DNA from: Moraxella caprae DSM 19149
GTDB taxonomy: Bacteria > Pseudomonadota > Gammaproteobacteria > Pseudomonadales > Moraxellaceae
Reading direction: 5' to 3'
DNA: 64,000 nucleotides
Assembly (NCBI RefSeq): GCF_000426885.1
Contig: NZ_AUGF01000006.1
Coordinates: 1-64,000, forward strand
In this document: piece after piece, positions 28,132-38,347 of the stretch
How positions within the stretch are numbered: position 1 is the stretch's first letter
How the letters are laid out: every line of letters starts with the position of its first letter
Translations under genes and position numbers: made by a program
Notes under the pieces: generated by a model
Database searches by the model: none
What the model saw: the letters and a program-made list of their open reading frames with translations, nothing else
What the model was told of the DNA's origin: nothing

Positions 28132-29136
28132 CTATTTAGTCACACCTGAGGCTTTTTCTGTCGCTTGCCATAGTGAGCCTTGCCCCACAGGTTCAATCCA
28201 TCCTGCCAACTCTAGCTCATCTAATATCCATAAAGCATCCGCCTTAACAACCTGTATGCGACTGACCGCATGGACATCAGGGTGTTGGCGAGAGACGATT
28301 TGGCTTGCTAGACTCTTATCCACGATTTCATTTAAGGCGCGCCCCAACCCCTGCTCGGAAAATGGCATGACGACATTGGCAAGCATGGCAACGATGTGTC
28401 GCCAGCGTAGTGGGATAACAAAAGATACTTCAATGAGCGTACCACCGCGAAACGCATGAGCGGTACAACTTACCAAAAATTCACTATCAAGCACCAAGGC
28501 GGGTTTTAAAGCAGAATGCAAATCAGGGTTTTTGGCGTGGTGCGATTCATCAAAATTTATGGCTGGTTTTGCCTTATCTACCCCCACTGTTTTCTCTGTT
28601 TTGTCTATATTGGCTGTTTGACTCTCTTGGGGTGAGGTAAGGAGGGTACTACGAATGCTTACCCCTACTGTCTGCCACCCTTTGGTTTTGTCAAAATCAA
28701 GCGTATTAAACGCCATCTCTAAGAGCTTGGGGAAATTGGTATTATCATCAAAATAATGAACGACATCGCCACCTTGGGATTCTAGTGACCCCACAAAATC
28801 AATCAGCCGATTGCCCGTTGGCTTATTTAGTACATCCGAGTGTACAAATATCAGCATGGGCTTATTCTTAGCTTTGGCATTGGTATAGCTAACGTGAAGC
28901 TGGCTCACCCCTGACGCATTGACTTTGCCGTAGCTGTTACCAATGAGTATGAGTACCACATCGGCAGAATTAACACATCGCCAACTATAACTGGCAGATT
29001 CGGCACGAGCAATCACCAAGTCTTTGGTTAAAAAAGCCCGACTCTCAAAAAATATCGCCACATCATCTTGGGCAGTAACCAACAGTGGGTCATCAGCCAC
29101 ACAAGCGACATGAACATGATAACGATGATTTGACAC
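28132..29136 (-). CDS. DUF4062-like protein with C-terminal winged-helix-like domain
   Basis: Protein of 334 residues. The N-terminal 130 residues have the look of DUF4062, a TIR- or deoxyribosyltransferase-like alpha/beta fold: alternating hydrophobic strands, a short helix with SVDVVLILIG-like sequence (SADVVLILIGNSYG near residue 58) and HVSYTNAKAKNKPMLIFVH near 80. A polar linker (about 160-215) leads to a C-terminal part (about 220-330) that ends in a helix-turn-strand resembling a winged helix (LDELELAGWIEPVGQGSL). DUF4062 proteins occur in signalling and some defence loci, but no defence partner is visible here. Family assignment is moderate. Confidence 0.6.
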   Translation of the reverse strand: MSNHRYHVHVACVADDPLLVTAQDDVAIFFESRAFLTKDLVIARAESASYSWRCVNSADVVLILIGNSYGKVNASGVSQLHVSYTNAKAKNKPMLIFVHSDVLNKPTGNRLIDFVGSLESQGGDVVHYFDDNTNFPKLLEMAFNTLDFDKTKGWQTVGVSIRSTLLTSPQESQTANIDKTEKTVGVDKAKPAINFDESHHAKNPDLHSALKPALVLDSEFLVSCTAHAFRGGTLIEVSFVIPLRWRHIVAMLANVVMPFSEQGLGRALNEIVDKSLASQIVSRQHPDVHAVSRIQVVKADALWILDELELAGWIEPVGQGSLWQATEKASGVTK

Positions 29137-29384
29137 AAAAACCCCAAGGTTAATAGTGGATTGGTGTTAAGGAACGTCCGCCCAAAATCAGTGATAAAAG
29201 TATGACAATTTAAAAATAGTAGAACAAGTGATTTTTTTATCAAAATAATCCCTTATTATAAAGAATTTTTATCAAAATAAAAATACCCAAGATGAACAAA
29301 AACGCCAAAATTTGCAAAAGTAACACAATAACATATAAATGGTTAAAATTAGCACATCATTTACCGTGCTTTTGCCTTACAGAG

Positions 29385-30224
29385 TCATTCATCATAATTA
29401 ATCAGTTCAATAAATGGCTCACCGCTTAACTTCTCGGCGGTGGCAAGCAGGTCATCATCCAAGCGTGTGGCATACAACTGCATGGGGGCGGTGTTTGGTG
29501 TGGGACTTGCGATATTAAAAAAATCAAGCAAGGATTTGACCCGTTGGGCGATTGCCAGTCCTGAGTCAATCAACTGCACGTCCGGATTTTCTTGTTGTAT
29601 AAAGGTCTGCAAAAACTCCTTAAAAAACGGATAATGCGTACATCCAAGCACAATGACATCCACGCCCATGTCCGCCCATTGTTTGGTTTGTCTAATGAGT
29701 AGATTTGCCACTTGACTGTCAATCGGCATACCGCTCTCCACCCACGGCACCAATGTCGGCTCAAAATGCTTATGCACCATGACCCCTTGTGGCTTGGCAA
29801 CGTCATTAATGACATCGTTTAATAGATAGCCATTTAAAGTCGCCCGAGTGGCAAGCACGGCAATTTGGCGGGTTTTGGTTAGGCTACACGCAGGTTTGAC
29901 CGCAGGGACAAGCCCTACAATCGGCACGCTACACCGCTCACGCAACGCTTTTAGGGCATGGGCGGACGCACTGTTACAGGCGATGACGATGAGTTTACAG
30001 CCCCGTTTACACAGCCGTGCCACCGCTTTTAAGGTCAAAAGCAAGATCTCATCGCCTGATTTGCCCCCATACGGCACGTTGGCGGTGTCGGCATAGTATA
30101 TAAAGCGTTCGTTTGGCATGAGTGTTTTTAGGTGCAAATACACCGACAAGCCTCCCACGCCCGAATCAAATACGCCAATCGGGGTGGTAGGGTCATCTTT
30201 AAAATCAGGGCGCTGGTTTATCAT
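29385..30224 (-). CDS. murI: Glutamate racemase
   Basis: Makes D-glutamate for peptidoglycan from L-glutamate, without cofactor. It is 279 residues. The motifs GVFDSGVGGLSV near residue 18, the first catalytic cysteine in IACNSASAHAL near 83, and the second in LGCTHYPF near 196 are all present. It lies 14 bases downstream of the DUF1285 gene on the same strand and is probably cotranscribed. No odd features. Confidence 0.95.
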   Translation of the reverse strand: MINQRPDFKDDPTTPIGVFDSGVGGLSVYLHLKTLMPNERFIYYADTANVPYGGKSGDEILLLTLKAVARLCKRGCKLIVIACNSASAHALKALRERCSVPIVGLVPAVKPACSLTKTRQIAVLATRATLNGYLLNDVINDVAKPQGVMVHKHFEPTLVPWVESGMPIDSQVANLLIRQTKQWADMGVDVIVLGCTHYPFFKEFLQTFIQQENPDVQLIDSGLAIAQRVKSLLDFFNIASPTPNTAPMQLYATRLDDDLLATAEKLSGEPFIELINYDE

Positions 30225-30238
30225 ATTGTTTAATTTTT

Positions 30239-30844
30239 CTAATTAAAATTTGGAGCGATAATACGATGCGTTTTACCGCCACTTTGCAAGGTCAAAACCG
30301 TCTGCCCCTGCTCGTCCGACAGTTCGCCAAGCTCTATTAGATGATAAAACACATTACGCCCAATGCGAGCGGTTAGGTTAAAACGGGTGTCTATATATAG
30401 CCTATCGTCCGCCACATCATCACGCACCACGGTTTTAAAATACAACGGCTTATCATCAAGCACAATGTTATCGCCATTGGTTGTGCCAAACACTATCCAT
30501 TCATCGCCATTTTTGGTAACTTTATCCACAGTATTGATGAAAAGTGGCGTGTCTATCACGGTGATTTCGTATTTATCGGTGGGCGTTTTTAAAAAGTGGC
30601 GTTTTTGCTCACCGTCCACGTCCGCCCACAGCACGCTAGCAAACAAATCCACAAGCGACTGCCGAGCGATTTTAACCCCGTCATGATGCCACTCGCCATT
30701 ATCATTAATGACAATGTCAAAAGACGTTATCGTCTTAGGTGTCCATTTATCTAATGGCGGAATTTTACGCTCATTGCCAAGCGATGAGATGATTTTGGCT
30801 AAATCATTGTCTTTATTGGCATTTTTGTCAATATTATCCATCAT
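30239..30844 (-). CDS. DUF1285 domain-containing protein
   Basis: Soluble protein of 201 residues of the DUF1285 family. The block FDIVINDNGEWHHDGVKIARQSLVDLFASVL near its centre-left (about residues 42-72) is characteristic. The second half is beta-rich and carries a conserved arginine/aspartate pattern (VFYHLIELGE near 165). Function is not known; family members are common in proteobacteria. Probably the first gene of a two-gene unit with murI. Tandem ATG codons at the start make the exact start uncertain by one residue. Confidence 0.85.
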   Translation of the reverse strand: MMDNIDKNANKDNDLAKIISSLGNERKIPPLDKWTPKTITSFDIVINDNGEWHHDGVKIARQSLVDLFASVLWADVDGEQKRHFLKTPTDKYEITVIDTPLFINTVDKVTKNGDEWIVFGTTNGDNIVLDDKPLYFKTVVRDDVADDRLYIDTRFNLTARIGRNVFYHLIELGELSDEQGQTVLTLQSGGKTHRIIAPNFN

Positions 30845-31173
30845 AATCCTTACCTCATCATTTAAAAAGAGTGTTTAATTTTGCCTAAATTTTTATAAAA
30901 AAGCAAATAAATTTTAAGGATTTAAAAAGCACAACAAATCACATTTACCAAATTCTAGCCTTTAAAAGCACAACCCATTCCCCCAACAACTTTTTACAAC
31001 CGTATCAGTCATGATTTTATCAAAAATAAGGGTATAATTAACTTGCCTAATTTGACAAGATTGGTAAAATATACCATTTTATAATTATTTGATTTATCAA
31101 ACATTGTATTTGATAATCATTTGTTTTTTAGCCATTACAAGGTTTCACCTTAAACAGCCAAAAAGGAAACACC
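30845..31173. other. Intergenic region between the DUF1285 gene and ETF-QO
   Basis: No gene is visible in these 329 AT-rich bases. They separate divergent genes. TATAAT hexamers occur at 31033-31038 and 31080-31085 and a TTGACA at 31052-31057, but none has ideal spacing, so the promoter cannot be fixed. Confidence 0.5.
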
Positions 31174-32844
31174 ATGCAAGAGATACAACGTGAGTCAATG
31201 GAATTTGACGTGGTCGTGGTCGGCGGTGGCGTATCGGGTCTGTCCTGTGCCATTCGCCTAAAACAGCTTGCCATAGATGCAGGACTTGATGAATTTATGG
31301 TCTGTGTCGTGGAAAAAGGCTCGGAGTTTGGAGCCCACATCTTATCGGGGGCGGTCATGGAAACCCGTGCCTTGGACGAGCTGTTCCCTGATTGGCAAAA
31401 CATGAATGCCCCAATCACAGTCAAGGCAACCGAAGACCGTGTGTATATGCTCCCCAACGCCAAAAAGGCAATCAAACTGCCAAGCTCCATCGTCCCTGCC
31501 AGTATGCACAACGAAGGCAACTATATCGTCTCGCTTGGCAACGTGGTTCGCTGGCTTGCCGAACAAGCCGAAAGCATGGAGATTATGCTGTTTCCTAATT
31601 TTACCGCCAGTGAAATTCTCTACAACGCTGACGGTTCGGTGCGTGGTATCCAAACGGGCGACATGGGGGTCAATGCCAAGGGCGAGCCTAAGCCGTCTTT
31701 TGAGGCAGGTTATGAGCTTGTTGCCAAATATACCGTGTTTGCCGAGGGCTGTCGTGGGCATTTGGGCAAACGTCTCATCAGCCGTTTTCATCTTGACAAG
31801 GATAAAGACCCCCAGCATTATGGCATTGGACTAAAAGAGCTGTGGGAGATTGACGCTGATAAGCACGAAGAAGGCGTGATTTTGCACGGCTCGGGCTATC
31901 CCTTAAATGACACAGGGGCAACTGGCGGTTGGTGGCTGTATTTTGCCGAAAATAATCAAGTGAGCTTTGGCTTGGTGGTGGATTTGTCTTACTCCAATCC
32001 GCACCTATCGCCCTTTGATGAATTGCAACGGCTTAAACTACACCCCCTTATCCGCCCTATCCTAGAAGGAGGCAAACGCCTATCCTATGGGGCAAGGGCG
32101 TTGGTCAAAGGCGGTCTAAATAGCCTACCCAAACTCACCTTTGCAGGGGGTGTGCTGGTGGGCGATGACGCAGGATTTTTGAACCCCGCCAAAATCAAAG
32201 GCACGCATACGTCCATGAAGTCGGGCATGCTCGCTGGTGAGGCGATTTTTAAGGCAATCCAAGACGGACGACAACACGATGAAGTCAGCGAGTATCAGAC
32301 CAATTTTGAAAATTCGTGGCTGTTTGATGATGCCAAATCCGCCCAAAGCTTCTCGCCTGCCATGCACCGCATGGGAACGTGGATGGGCGGTGCGTTTATC
32401 TTTGTGGAGCAAAACCTATTAAGCGGTAAAATGCCCCTTATCATTCATGACAACAGTTATGATTTTGCTCAACTTGACAAAGCCGACCACGCTTATAAGC
32501 CTGATTATCCAAAACCTGACGGCAAGCTGACTTTTGACAAATTATCCAGCGTGTTTATCTCAAACACCAACCACGCCGAGGACCAACCTTGTCATCTAAA
32601 ACTGACCGACCCGACTGTGCCAATTACCAAAAACCTACCGCTCTACGGCGAACCTGCTCGGCTGTACTGTCCTGCAGGAGTCTATGAAGTGGTGGCGGAT
32701 GAGAATGACCCAAACGGAGCTAGGTTTGTCATCAACAGTCAAAACTGCGTGCATTGCAAAACTTGCGACATCAAAGACCCCGCCCAAAACATTACATGGG
32801 TAACGCCAGAAGGCGGTGGCGGGCCTAATTATCCGAATATGTGA
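31174..32844 (+). CDS. Electron transfer flavoprotein-ubiquinone oxidoreductase
   Basis: Membrane-associated flavoprotein that passes electrons from electron transfer flavoprotein (fatty-acid and amino-acid oxidation) to ubiquinone. At 556 residues it matches the family. The FAD motif VVVGGGVSGLSCAIRLKQL is near residue 12. The C-terminal 4Fe-4S cluster is carried by CPAG near residue 500 and CVHCKTCDIKDP near 526. The protein ends PNYPNM as usual. It is monocistronic with a terminator at 32859-32889; the ETF subunit genes are not in this window. Confidence 0.95.
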   Translation: MQEIQRESMEFDVVVVGGGVSGLSCAIRLKQLAIDAGLDEFMVCVVEKGSEFGAHILSGAVMETRALDELFPDWQNMNAPITVKATEDRVYMLPNAKKAIKLPSSIVPASMHNEGNYIVSLGNVVRWLAEQAESMEIMLFPNFTASEILYNADGSVRGIQTGDMGVNAKGEPKPSFEAGYELVAKYTVFAEGCRGHLGKRLISRFHLDKDKDPQHYGIGLKELWEIDADKHEEGVILHGSGYPLNDTGATGGWWLYFAENNQVSFGLVVDLSYSNPHLSPFDELQRLKLHPLIRPILEGGKRLSYGARALVKGGLNSLPKLTFAGGVLVGDDAGFLNPAKIKGTHTSMKSGMLAGEAIFKAIQDGRQHDEVSEYQTNFENSWLFDDAKSAQSFSPAMHRMGTWMGGAFIFVEQNLLSGKMPLIIHDNSYDFAQLDKADHAYKPDYPKPDGKLTFDKLSSVFISNTNHAEDQPCHLKLTDPTVPITKNLPLYGEPARLYCPAGVYEVVADENDPNGARFVINSQNCVHCKTCDIKDPAQNITWVTPEGGGGPNYPNM

Positions 32845-32858
32845 TATGGGTTAAATTA

Positions 32859-32889
32859 AAATAAAGGGCGTAAATCGTCCTTTATTTTT
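32859..32889 (+). terminator. Terminator after ETF-QO
   Basis: AAATAAAGGG pairs with TCCTTTATTT, followed by further T. It starts 15 bases past the stop codon. Confidence 0.82.
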
Positions 32890-33118
32890 GGCTTTTTAGA
32901 TTTTCTAAAAAATCTAACTTACAAAATTTGATGGCTACCACTAGAATCATACTCATATTATTAATTTTTACTAATTAATCCATCGTTTTTTATCACTTTT
33001 ACTTTCCAAAAAATTATATATAATAGTCTTATGGGTTTGTATGATTTTATCCCTGTTGGTAGATTGCATGATGGTTTTTGCAATGATTTTTGGCACACTT
33101 TTAAGGATGCATTAAGCG

Positions 33119-33661
33119 ATGTCAATCCATGATTTTTCAGTTAAAGACATTCATGGCAAAGAAGTTAGATTAAGCGATTTTAAAGGCAAGACCTTGCTCA
33201 TTGTCAATACTGCGACCAAATGCAGTCTGACACCCCAGTATGATGATTTAGAAGAGCTGTATCAGAAGTATAAAGATAAAGGTTTGGTTATTTTGGACTT
33301 TCCCAGTAACGAATTTGGACAAGCGGTCGAAGACAATGCAGAAATTACCAAATTTTTAAAAGAAGAATATCAAATCAGCTTTCCCATCTTTGCCAAAATT
33401 AACATCAATGGCGAGAGCACTCACCCACTTTATGCTTATCTAAAAGAGCAAAAAGGTGAAGAAGTAGCCAACAGCAAATATGAGATACTGCTTGAGATCA
33501 TTGCTCAGATGAATGAGACCCGTACAGGCAATGACATCAAATGGAACTTTACCAAATTTTTGGTCGATAAAGACGGCAAAGTAACCCAGCGTTTCGCCCC
33601 GACAGTCAGTACCAAAGAGATGGAATCCGTCATTCAAGAAGAGTTGGCAAACATGGCTTGA
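33119..33661 (+). CDS. Glutathione peroxidase (cysteine type)
   Basis: Thiol peroxidase of the glutathione peroxidase family, 180 residues, reducing peroxides with glutathione or thioredoxin. The catalytic cysteine is Cys35 in NTATKCSLT; the glutamine/asparagine and tryptophan of the active site are represented by the conserved WNFTKF near residue 141. AAGGAT lies eleven bases upstream of the ATG. The canonical bacterial motif NVASKCG is slightly changed (SLT follows the cysteine). It has its own terminator and is probably expressed alone. Confidence 0.92.
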   Translation: MSIHDFSVKDIHGKEVRLSDFKGKTLLIVNTATKCSLTPQYDDLEELYQKYKDKGLVILDFPSNEFGQAVEDNAEITKFLKEEYQISFPIFAKININGESTHPLYAYLKEQKGEEVANSKYEILLEIIAQMNETRTGNDIKWNFTKFLVDKDGKVTQRFAPTVSTKEMESVIQEELANMA

Positions 33662-33685
33662 TGAGTTGCTTAATTATCAATGACA

Positions 33686-33718
33686 AAAAGACGTTTTTAG
33701 GACGTCTTTTGTTTTTTT
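33686..33718 (+). terminator. Terminator after the glutathione peroxidase gene
   Basis: AAAAGACG and CGTCTTTT pair, with a T-rich tail of seven T. Confidence 0.85.
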
Positions 33719-33744
33719 AAATTACTATTTCTCTCTAAACGTCT

Positions 33745-34074
33745 TTAATCGTCATTCAACGGCTTTTTGGTGGGCAGACCATCATAGTCATCATCGGTTT
33801 GATAGACATCACCACGAAAATAAGCACTTTGATGGTCGCCATTGCAAAAGAAATACTCACGCCCATCGCCTGCCACATCCATCTGCAAAATACCCCGATA
33901 GGTGGCAAGTTCATGCCCACAATAATCGCATCGTCTGATACTGACATCATCGCCTGCTTTTGGAAAAAAATGCTTGGGCGGTTTTGGATACATGAATTTA
34001 AAGAAGATTTTCATCACAATGGCGATGATGATAAGATTGATTAAAAAAGCAAACATGGCAAACATCAAAGTCAC
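33745..34074 (-). CDS. Small membrane protein with zinc-ribbon-like motif
   Basis: Protein of 109 residues. One hydrophobic N-terminal segment (residues 3-28) would anchor it in the inner membrane. It is followed by a possible metal site, CDYCGHE near residue 49 and FFCNGDHQ near 76, and an acidic C terminus. This layout resembles the PP0621-type family of short membrane proteins whose function is unknown. Convergent with the glutathione peroxidase gene and divergent from nadE. Recognition of the family is tentative. Confidence 0.65.
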   Translation of the reverse strand: MTLMFAMFAFLINLIIIAIVMKIFFKFMYPKPPKHFFPKAGDDVSIRRCDYCGHELATYRGILQMDVAGDGREYFFCNGDHQSAYFRGDVYQTDDDYDGLPTKKPLNDD

Positions 34075-34263
34075 AAAATAATGCCTACTATATCACAAAA
34101 ATAAGCGATAGTGTGCTATACTAAGTTGATTTGTGTAGATTGGTTTTAATTAGTTTTATACAAACATCAAGCTGACTTGACAAATCAAACTCATCATTGC
34201 CTGCCGATAAACATGGATTGACGACAGGCGACAACCACCAATACATTTACTGGATAATTACAA

Positions 34264-35934
34264 ATGTCAATACAAGAAAATTTTAGCGAAATTAGCACCC
34301 CAAACGGTACGATTACTTTTGCCATCATGCAGACAAATTTTTGGGTGGGCGACATCAAGGGCAACGTGGGCAAGATGAAAGCCCTTGCCCTAGATGCCAA
34401 AGCTCGTGGGGCAGACATCGTCATCTTTCCTGAGCTGGCACTCATCGGCTATCCGCCAGAAGATTTGCTACTGCGTCCTACCTTGGCTGAGCGTGTTAAG
34501 ATTGCCATGAATGAACTTGCCAAGATAGACGGCATTGTCACCATTTTGGGCTATCCACACGTGGACAATCACGGCACGTTTAACTCGGCGGCGATATTAC
34601 AAAGCGGTAATCAAAAAGGCTTTTATCACAAACAATGCCTGCCAAACTATGGCGTGTTTGATGAAAAACGCTACTTTAAAAAAGGTCGCAATCAAGTCTT
34701 ATTTGACTACAAAGGGCTGACCATCGGACTGCTCATTTGTGAAGACATCTGGCATGAAGCACCCATCAAAGCACTCAAAGACGAAGGGGCAGAAATGGTG
34801 GTCGTGCTAAATGCGTCACCCTTTGAAGTCGGCAAGCAAGCCGAACGTAAAGCACTCATCGCCCGTCAATCATCAACGCACAAGCTACCCATCATCTATG
34901 TCAATACCGTCGGCGCCCAAGATGACATCGTCTTTGATGGTGGCTCTATCGTCAGTCAAGCGGACGGCGAGATTGCTCACGAAGGGGCAAGATTCTTAAA
35001 TCAGCTGATTATGGCGACCTTTGATGTATCAAGCGGACGCTTTGACACCCAAGCCAAACCACCACTTGACTTATCTGAAGAGTCGCAAATCTACCAAGCC
35101 TTAGTCGTCGGTTTTCGTGATTATGTCAATCGCTCAGGCTTTAAGGGTGTGATTGTCGGACTCTCGGGGGGCATTGACAGTGCCTTGACCCTTGCCATCG
35201 CTGTGGATGCATTAGGTGCTGATAAAGTCTATGCGGTGATGATGCCTTATGAATATACATCGCAGATGAGTCTGGACGATGCCGCCGCCCAAGCCGCCCG
35301 TCTCAACGTCTCTTATACCATCTGCCCCATCCATGATGCGGTGGCAGGTCTCAAATCCACGCTCGCCCCACTCTTTGCAGGGGCAGCCCCTGACGTGACC
35401 GAAGAGAACCTACAAGCTCGGGCAAGGGGCGTGATACTCATGGCTCTATCCAACAAATTTGGACACATGGTCATCTCAACTGGCAACAAATCAGAAAATG
35501 CGGTCGGCTACTCTACCCTATATGGCGACATGGTTGGCGGATTTGATGTGCTAAAAGACGTCTACAAGACCGACGTGTACCGCCTAGCCGATTATCGCAA
35601 TCGCCTAGAAGACAACCCTGTCATTCCTGAGCGTATCATCACTCGTCCGCCATCGGCCGAGCTACGTCCCGACCAAAAAGACCAAGACAGCTTGCCTGAC
35701 TATGCCCTACTTGATGCCATCTTAAAGATGTACATTGATGAAGATTTGGGCTATAAAGCCATCTGTGCGGCAGGTTTTGACCCTGCGGTCGTTGAACGTG
35801 TACTGACCATGGTAGACAGAGCCGAACACAAACGCCGTCAAGGGGCAATCGGCACTAAGATTACCAAAAAATCCTTTGGACGTGAACGCCGTTATCCGCT
35901 AGTCAATGGCTGGTCGGTAACGGGCGAGTTTTAA
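34264..35934 (+). CDS. nadE: NAD+ synthase, glutamine-dependent
   Basis: Catalyses the last step of NAD synthesis, amidating deamido-NAD with ATP. It is 556 residues and has two domains. The N-terminal nitrilase-type glutaminase (about 15-260) has the triad signals FPELALIGYPPEDLLLR, a lysine in YHKQCLPNYGVFDEKRYF, and the cysteine in LLICEDIWHE. The synthetase domain (about 280-550) has the pyrophosphatase loop GLSGGIDSALT near residue 301 and STGNKSE near 407. The start at 34264 is the only good ATG ahead of the glutaminase fold. Monocistronic. Confidence 0.95.
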   Translation: MSIQENFSEISTPNGTITFAIMQTNFWVGDIKGNVGKMKALALDAKARGADIVIFPELALIGYPPEDLLLRPTLAERVKIAMNELAKIDGIVTILGYPHVDNHGTFNSAAILQSGNQKGFYHKQCLPNYGVFDEKRYFKKGRNQVLFDYKGLTIGLLICEDIWHEAPIKALKDEGAEMVVVLNASPFEVGKQAERKALIARQSSTHKLPIIYVNTVGAQDDIVFDGGSIVSQADGEIAHEGARFLNQLIMATFDVSSGRFDTQAKPPLDLSEESQIYQALVVGFRDYVNRSGFKGVIVGLSGGIDSALTLAIAVDALGADKVYAVMMPYEYTSQMSLDDAAAQAARLNVSYTICPIHDAVAGLKSTLAPLFAGAAPDVTEENLQARARGVILMALSNKFGHMVISTGNKSENAVGYSTLYGDMVGGFDVLKDVYKTDVYRLADYRNRLEDNPVIPERIITRPPSAELRPDQKDQDSLPDYALLDAILKMYIDEDLGYKAICAAGFDPAVVERVLTMVDRAEHKRRQGAIGTKITKKSFGRERRYPLVNGWSVTGEF

Positions 35935-35956
35935 GGTTTTAATACTTACTTGATTG

Positions 35957-35990
35957 CAAAACCGTCAAAACATTGGCGGTTTTGTTTTGT
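35957..35990 (+). terminator. Terminator after nadE
   Basis: CAAAACCG and CGGTTTTG form an 8-bp stem followed by TTTTGT. Confidence 0.75.
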
Positions 35991-36035
35991 CAAAAAAAAG
36001 ATTGTGTTAAATAAACCCTTTGGAAAAACCCTTTG

Positions 36036-36066
36036 GAAAAAGCAAGGACAAATCCTGCCCTTGCTT
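36036..36066 (-). terminator. Terminator after amtB
   Basis: AAGCAAGG and CCTTGCTT form the stem; on the minus strand a T-rich stretch follows. Two tandem copies of CCCTTTGGAAAA lie just beyond it (about 36016-36040). Confidence 0.7.
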
Positions 36067-36072
36067 ATCGAT

Positions 36073-37356
36073 TTAACCAATTTTCTCGCCATGAATGGCT
36101 AAGTCAAGCCCTTGATACTCAGCTTCATCATCAACACGCAGTCCCATGGTCTTTTTGATTGCCATGCCAATGATAAAAGTTGCCACCGCCGAATATGCCA
36201 TGGTTGCCAGCACCCCTTCGGTTTGTAGCCACAGCTGTGTTAGTGGGCTCTCATGTCCCACATCAGGATATAACTCTTGGCTGACAAACGCACCAGTTAA
36301 TACCGCCCCAATGATACCGCCCACGCCATGCAGTCCAAAAGCGTCCAACGTATCATCAACGCCTAGGCGTTTTTTGCCATAATGTATCATCGCAAAACAG
36401 CCCAATGCCGTCAGCACGCCTATCGCCATCGCCCCTGACACACCCACAAATCCTGCCGCTGGCGTGATGCCCACCAAACCTGCTATCGCCCCTGATGCAC
36501 CGCCCAGTGCCGATGCCCGTTTACGCACCACATATTCACACAACAGCCACGTCAATAACCCCATCGCTGCCGCCACCTGCGAGACGATGATTGCCATCGC
36601 TGCCACGCCATCTGCTGCCAGAGCCGAACCACCGTTAAAGCCGAACCACCCTACCCATAATAGCCCTGCACCAATTAAGGCATAGACAAGGTTGTGCGGT
36701 GCAAGGTTGGCTCCCCCGTAGTCTTGACGCTTGCCAAGCAGATGTGCCAACACCAAACCGCCCACACCGGCATTGATATGAACAACCGTCCCGCCGGCGA
36801 AGTCCAACGCATCGCCTGTCAGCCAGCCACCGCCCCACACCCAATGACATACTGGCACATAGACAAGCAATACCCACAAGCCTGAGAACAACAAAAATGA
36901 GCCAAATTTCATCCGCTCTGCCAATGACCCCGCCAAAATCGCCACCGCAATCACCGCAAATGTCATCTGAAACATCACCCACAACGCCAAAGGAATATCA
37001 CCACTATTCTCGGCAATGCCTACCCCAGAGAGCATGGCGTGTGCTGTGCCACCGATAAACCCTTGCAAAGCACCACCATCACTAAATGCCAACGAATAAC
37101 CTATCGCCACCCACAGCACCGACACCACCGCTGTCGCCCCAAAGCTGTGCATCATGGTTGATAAGATATTTTTCTTACGCACCATGCCAGCATAAAACAG
37201 TGCCAAACCTGGTAAAGTCATCATCAGCACCAACGCCGTGGCGGTCAGCACCCACGCACTATTGCCGTGGTTGATGCCGTCATCAGCTTGGACGGTTGTG
37301 GTAAGTAGCAGTAGCCAGCCGATTTGCCATTTGTTTGCTAAAATTTTCATAATCAC
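36073..37356 (-). CDS. amtB: Ammonium transporter
   Basis: Trimeric inner-membrane channel for ammonium, 427 residues including a cleavable N-terminal signal sequence (LLLLTTTVQA, end near residue 24) and eleven membrane segments. Typical motifs are ALFYAGMVRKKNILSTMMHS near residue 54 and GGTVVHINAGVGGLV near 187, which includes one of the twin pore histidines; the second is in AFGLHGVGGIIGA near 342. The start is either at 37356 or two codons on. It lies 35 bases downstream of glnK, whose product blocks AmtB when nitrogen is plentiful. Confidence 0.95.
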   Translation of the reverse strand: MIMKILANKWQIGWLLLLTTTVQADDGINHGNSAWVLTATALVLMMTLPGLALFYAGMVRKKNILSTMMHSFGATAVVSVLWVAIGYSLAFSDGGALQGFIGGTAHAMLSGVGIAENSGDIPLALWVMFQMTFAVIAVAILAGSLAERMKFGSFLLFSGLWVLLVYVPVCHWVWGGGWLTGDALDFAGGTVVHINAGVGGLVLAHLLGKRQDYGGANLAPHNLVYALIGAGLLWVGWFGFNGGSALAADGVAAMAIIVSQVAAAMGLLTWLLCEYVVRKRASALGGASGAIAGLVGITPAAGFVGVSGAMAIGVLTALGCFAMIHYGKKRLGVDDTLDAFGLHGVGGIIGAVLTGAFVSQELYPDVGHESPLTQLWLQTEGVLATMAYSAVATFIIGMAIKKTMGLRVDDEAEYQGLDLAIHGEKIG

Positions 37357-37391
37357 CCTTTATTAAATTTACCAATCCATCATTCACCCAG

Positions 37392-37739
<348 letters not shown>

Positions 37740-37949
37740 CTATTGGTAGATAATGAAAAATTATAAGTTGGGCATAGTATGGCAAATTTTCACTCAAATG
37801 AAAAACGATTTATTTTGATAAAAAAGAATTTATTCATAATTTTTTATTGATATATCATTAGTATAAATGATAATTTGATGATTGGTTGAGAAACAAATGA
37901 AAATGGACTATTTTAAAATATTATGTTAAATAAATTTTTAAAAATATTA

Positions 37950-38152
37950 GGCGTGCCTACCATTGATAACATTTTTATACAATAAGTTAAAAACCTAACA
38001 TTTTAAATTAATTTTTGCATGAAAAATGGCTAAATCTTGTGGCTCGAAGTCCAAAACTTGTCTGATAGAAGACTCACAGCCTCAAGTTTTTTCCTTGAAA
38101 AACGGGCGATTTTTCGTGATTTTCATTGCAAATACCAAAGGCAGGCACGCCC
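37950..38152. repeat. MITE-like repeat, complete copy of about 203 bp
   Basis: Flanked by TA on both sides, with imperfect terminal inverted repeats GGCGTGCCTACCATTG and (complement) GGGCGTGCCTGCCTTTG. The interior shares TTTTTGCATGAAAAATGGCT, CTTGTCTGATAGAA and TTCCTTGAAAAACG with the copy at 63679-63943, which is in the opposite orientation. It lies in the 617-base gap between the glnK start and the end of rpoC. Short open frames in it are not convincing genes. Confidence 0.8.
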
Positions 38153-38308
38153 TAAAATCAACACACAGATTACCCATAATCCATCAAATGAATGGCAATT
38201 TGCCTTGATAAAAAGCACGCTCTACAAAATGAAAAAGCACTGCGGTTTCCGTAGTAAAATTCAAATTTGTTAGCTGTATCAGTTTTGGTTTTGAATTTTA
38301 GAAGGCAT

Positions 38309-38336
38309 AAAAAAGCCCGCCTAAGCGAGCTTTTTT
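38309..38336 (-). terminator. Terminator after rpoC
   Basis: AAAAAAGC and GCTTTTTT form the stem around a GC-rich loop, 12 bases beyond the rpoC stop codon, with T6 on the minus strand. Confidence 0.8.
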
Positions 38337-38347
38337 ATTGTTAGAGA

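Noticed and set aside
38026-38273. Two small overlapping open frames in the glnK-rpoC gap
   Set aside because: They lie in the MITE-like repeat; their translations are not preserved in the second copy at 63679, and no ribosome site is seen.
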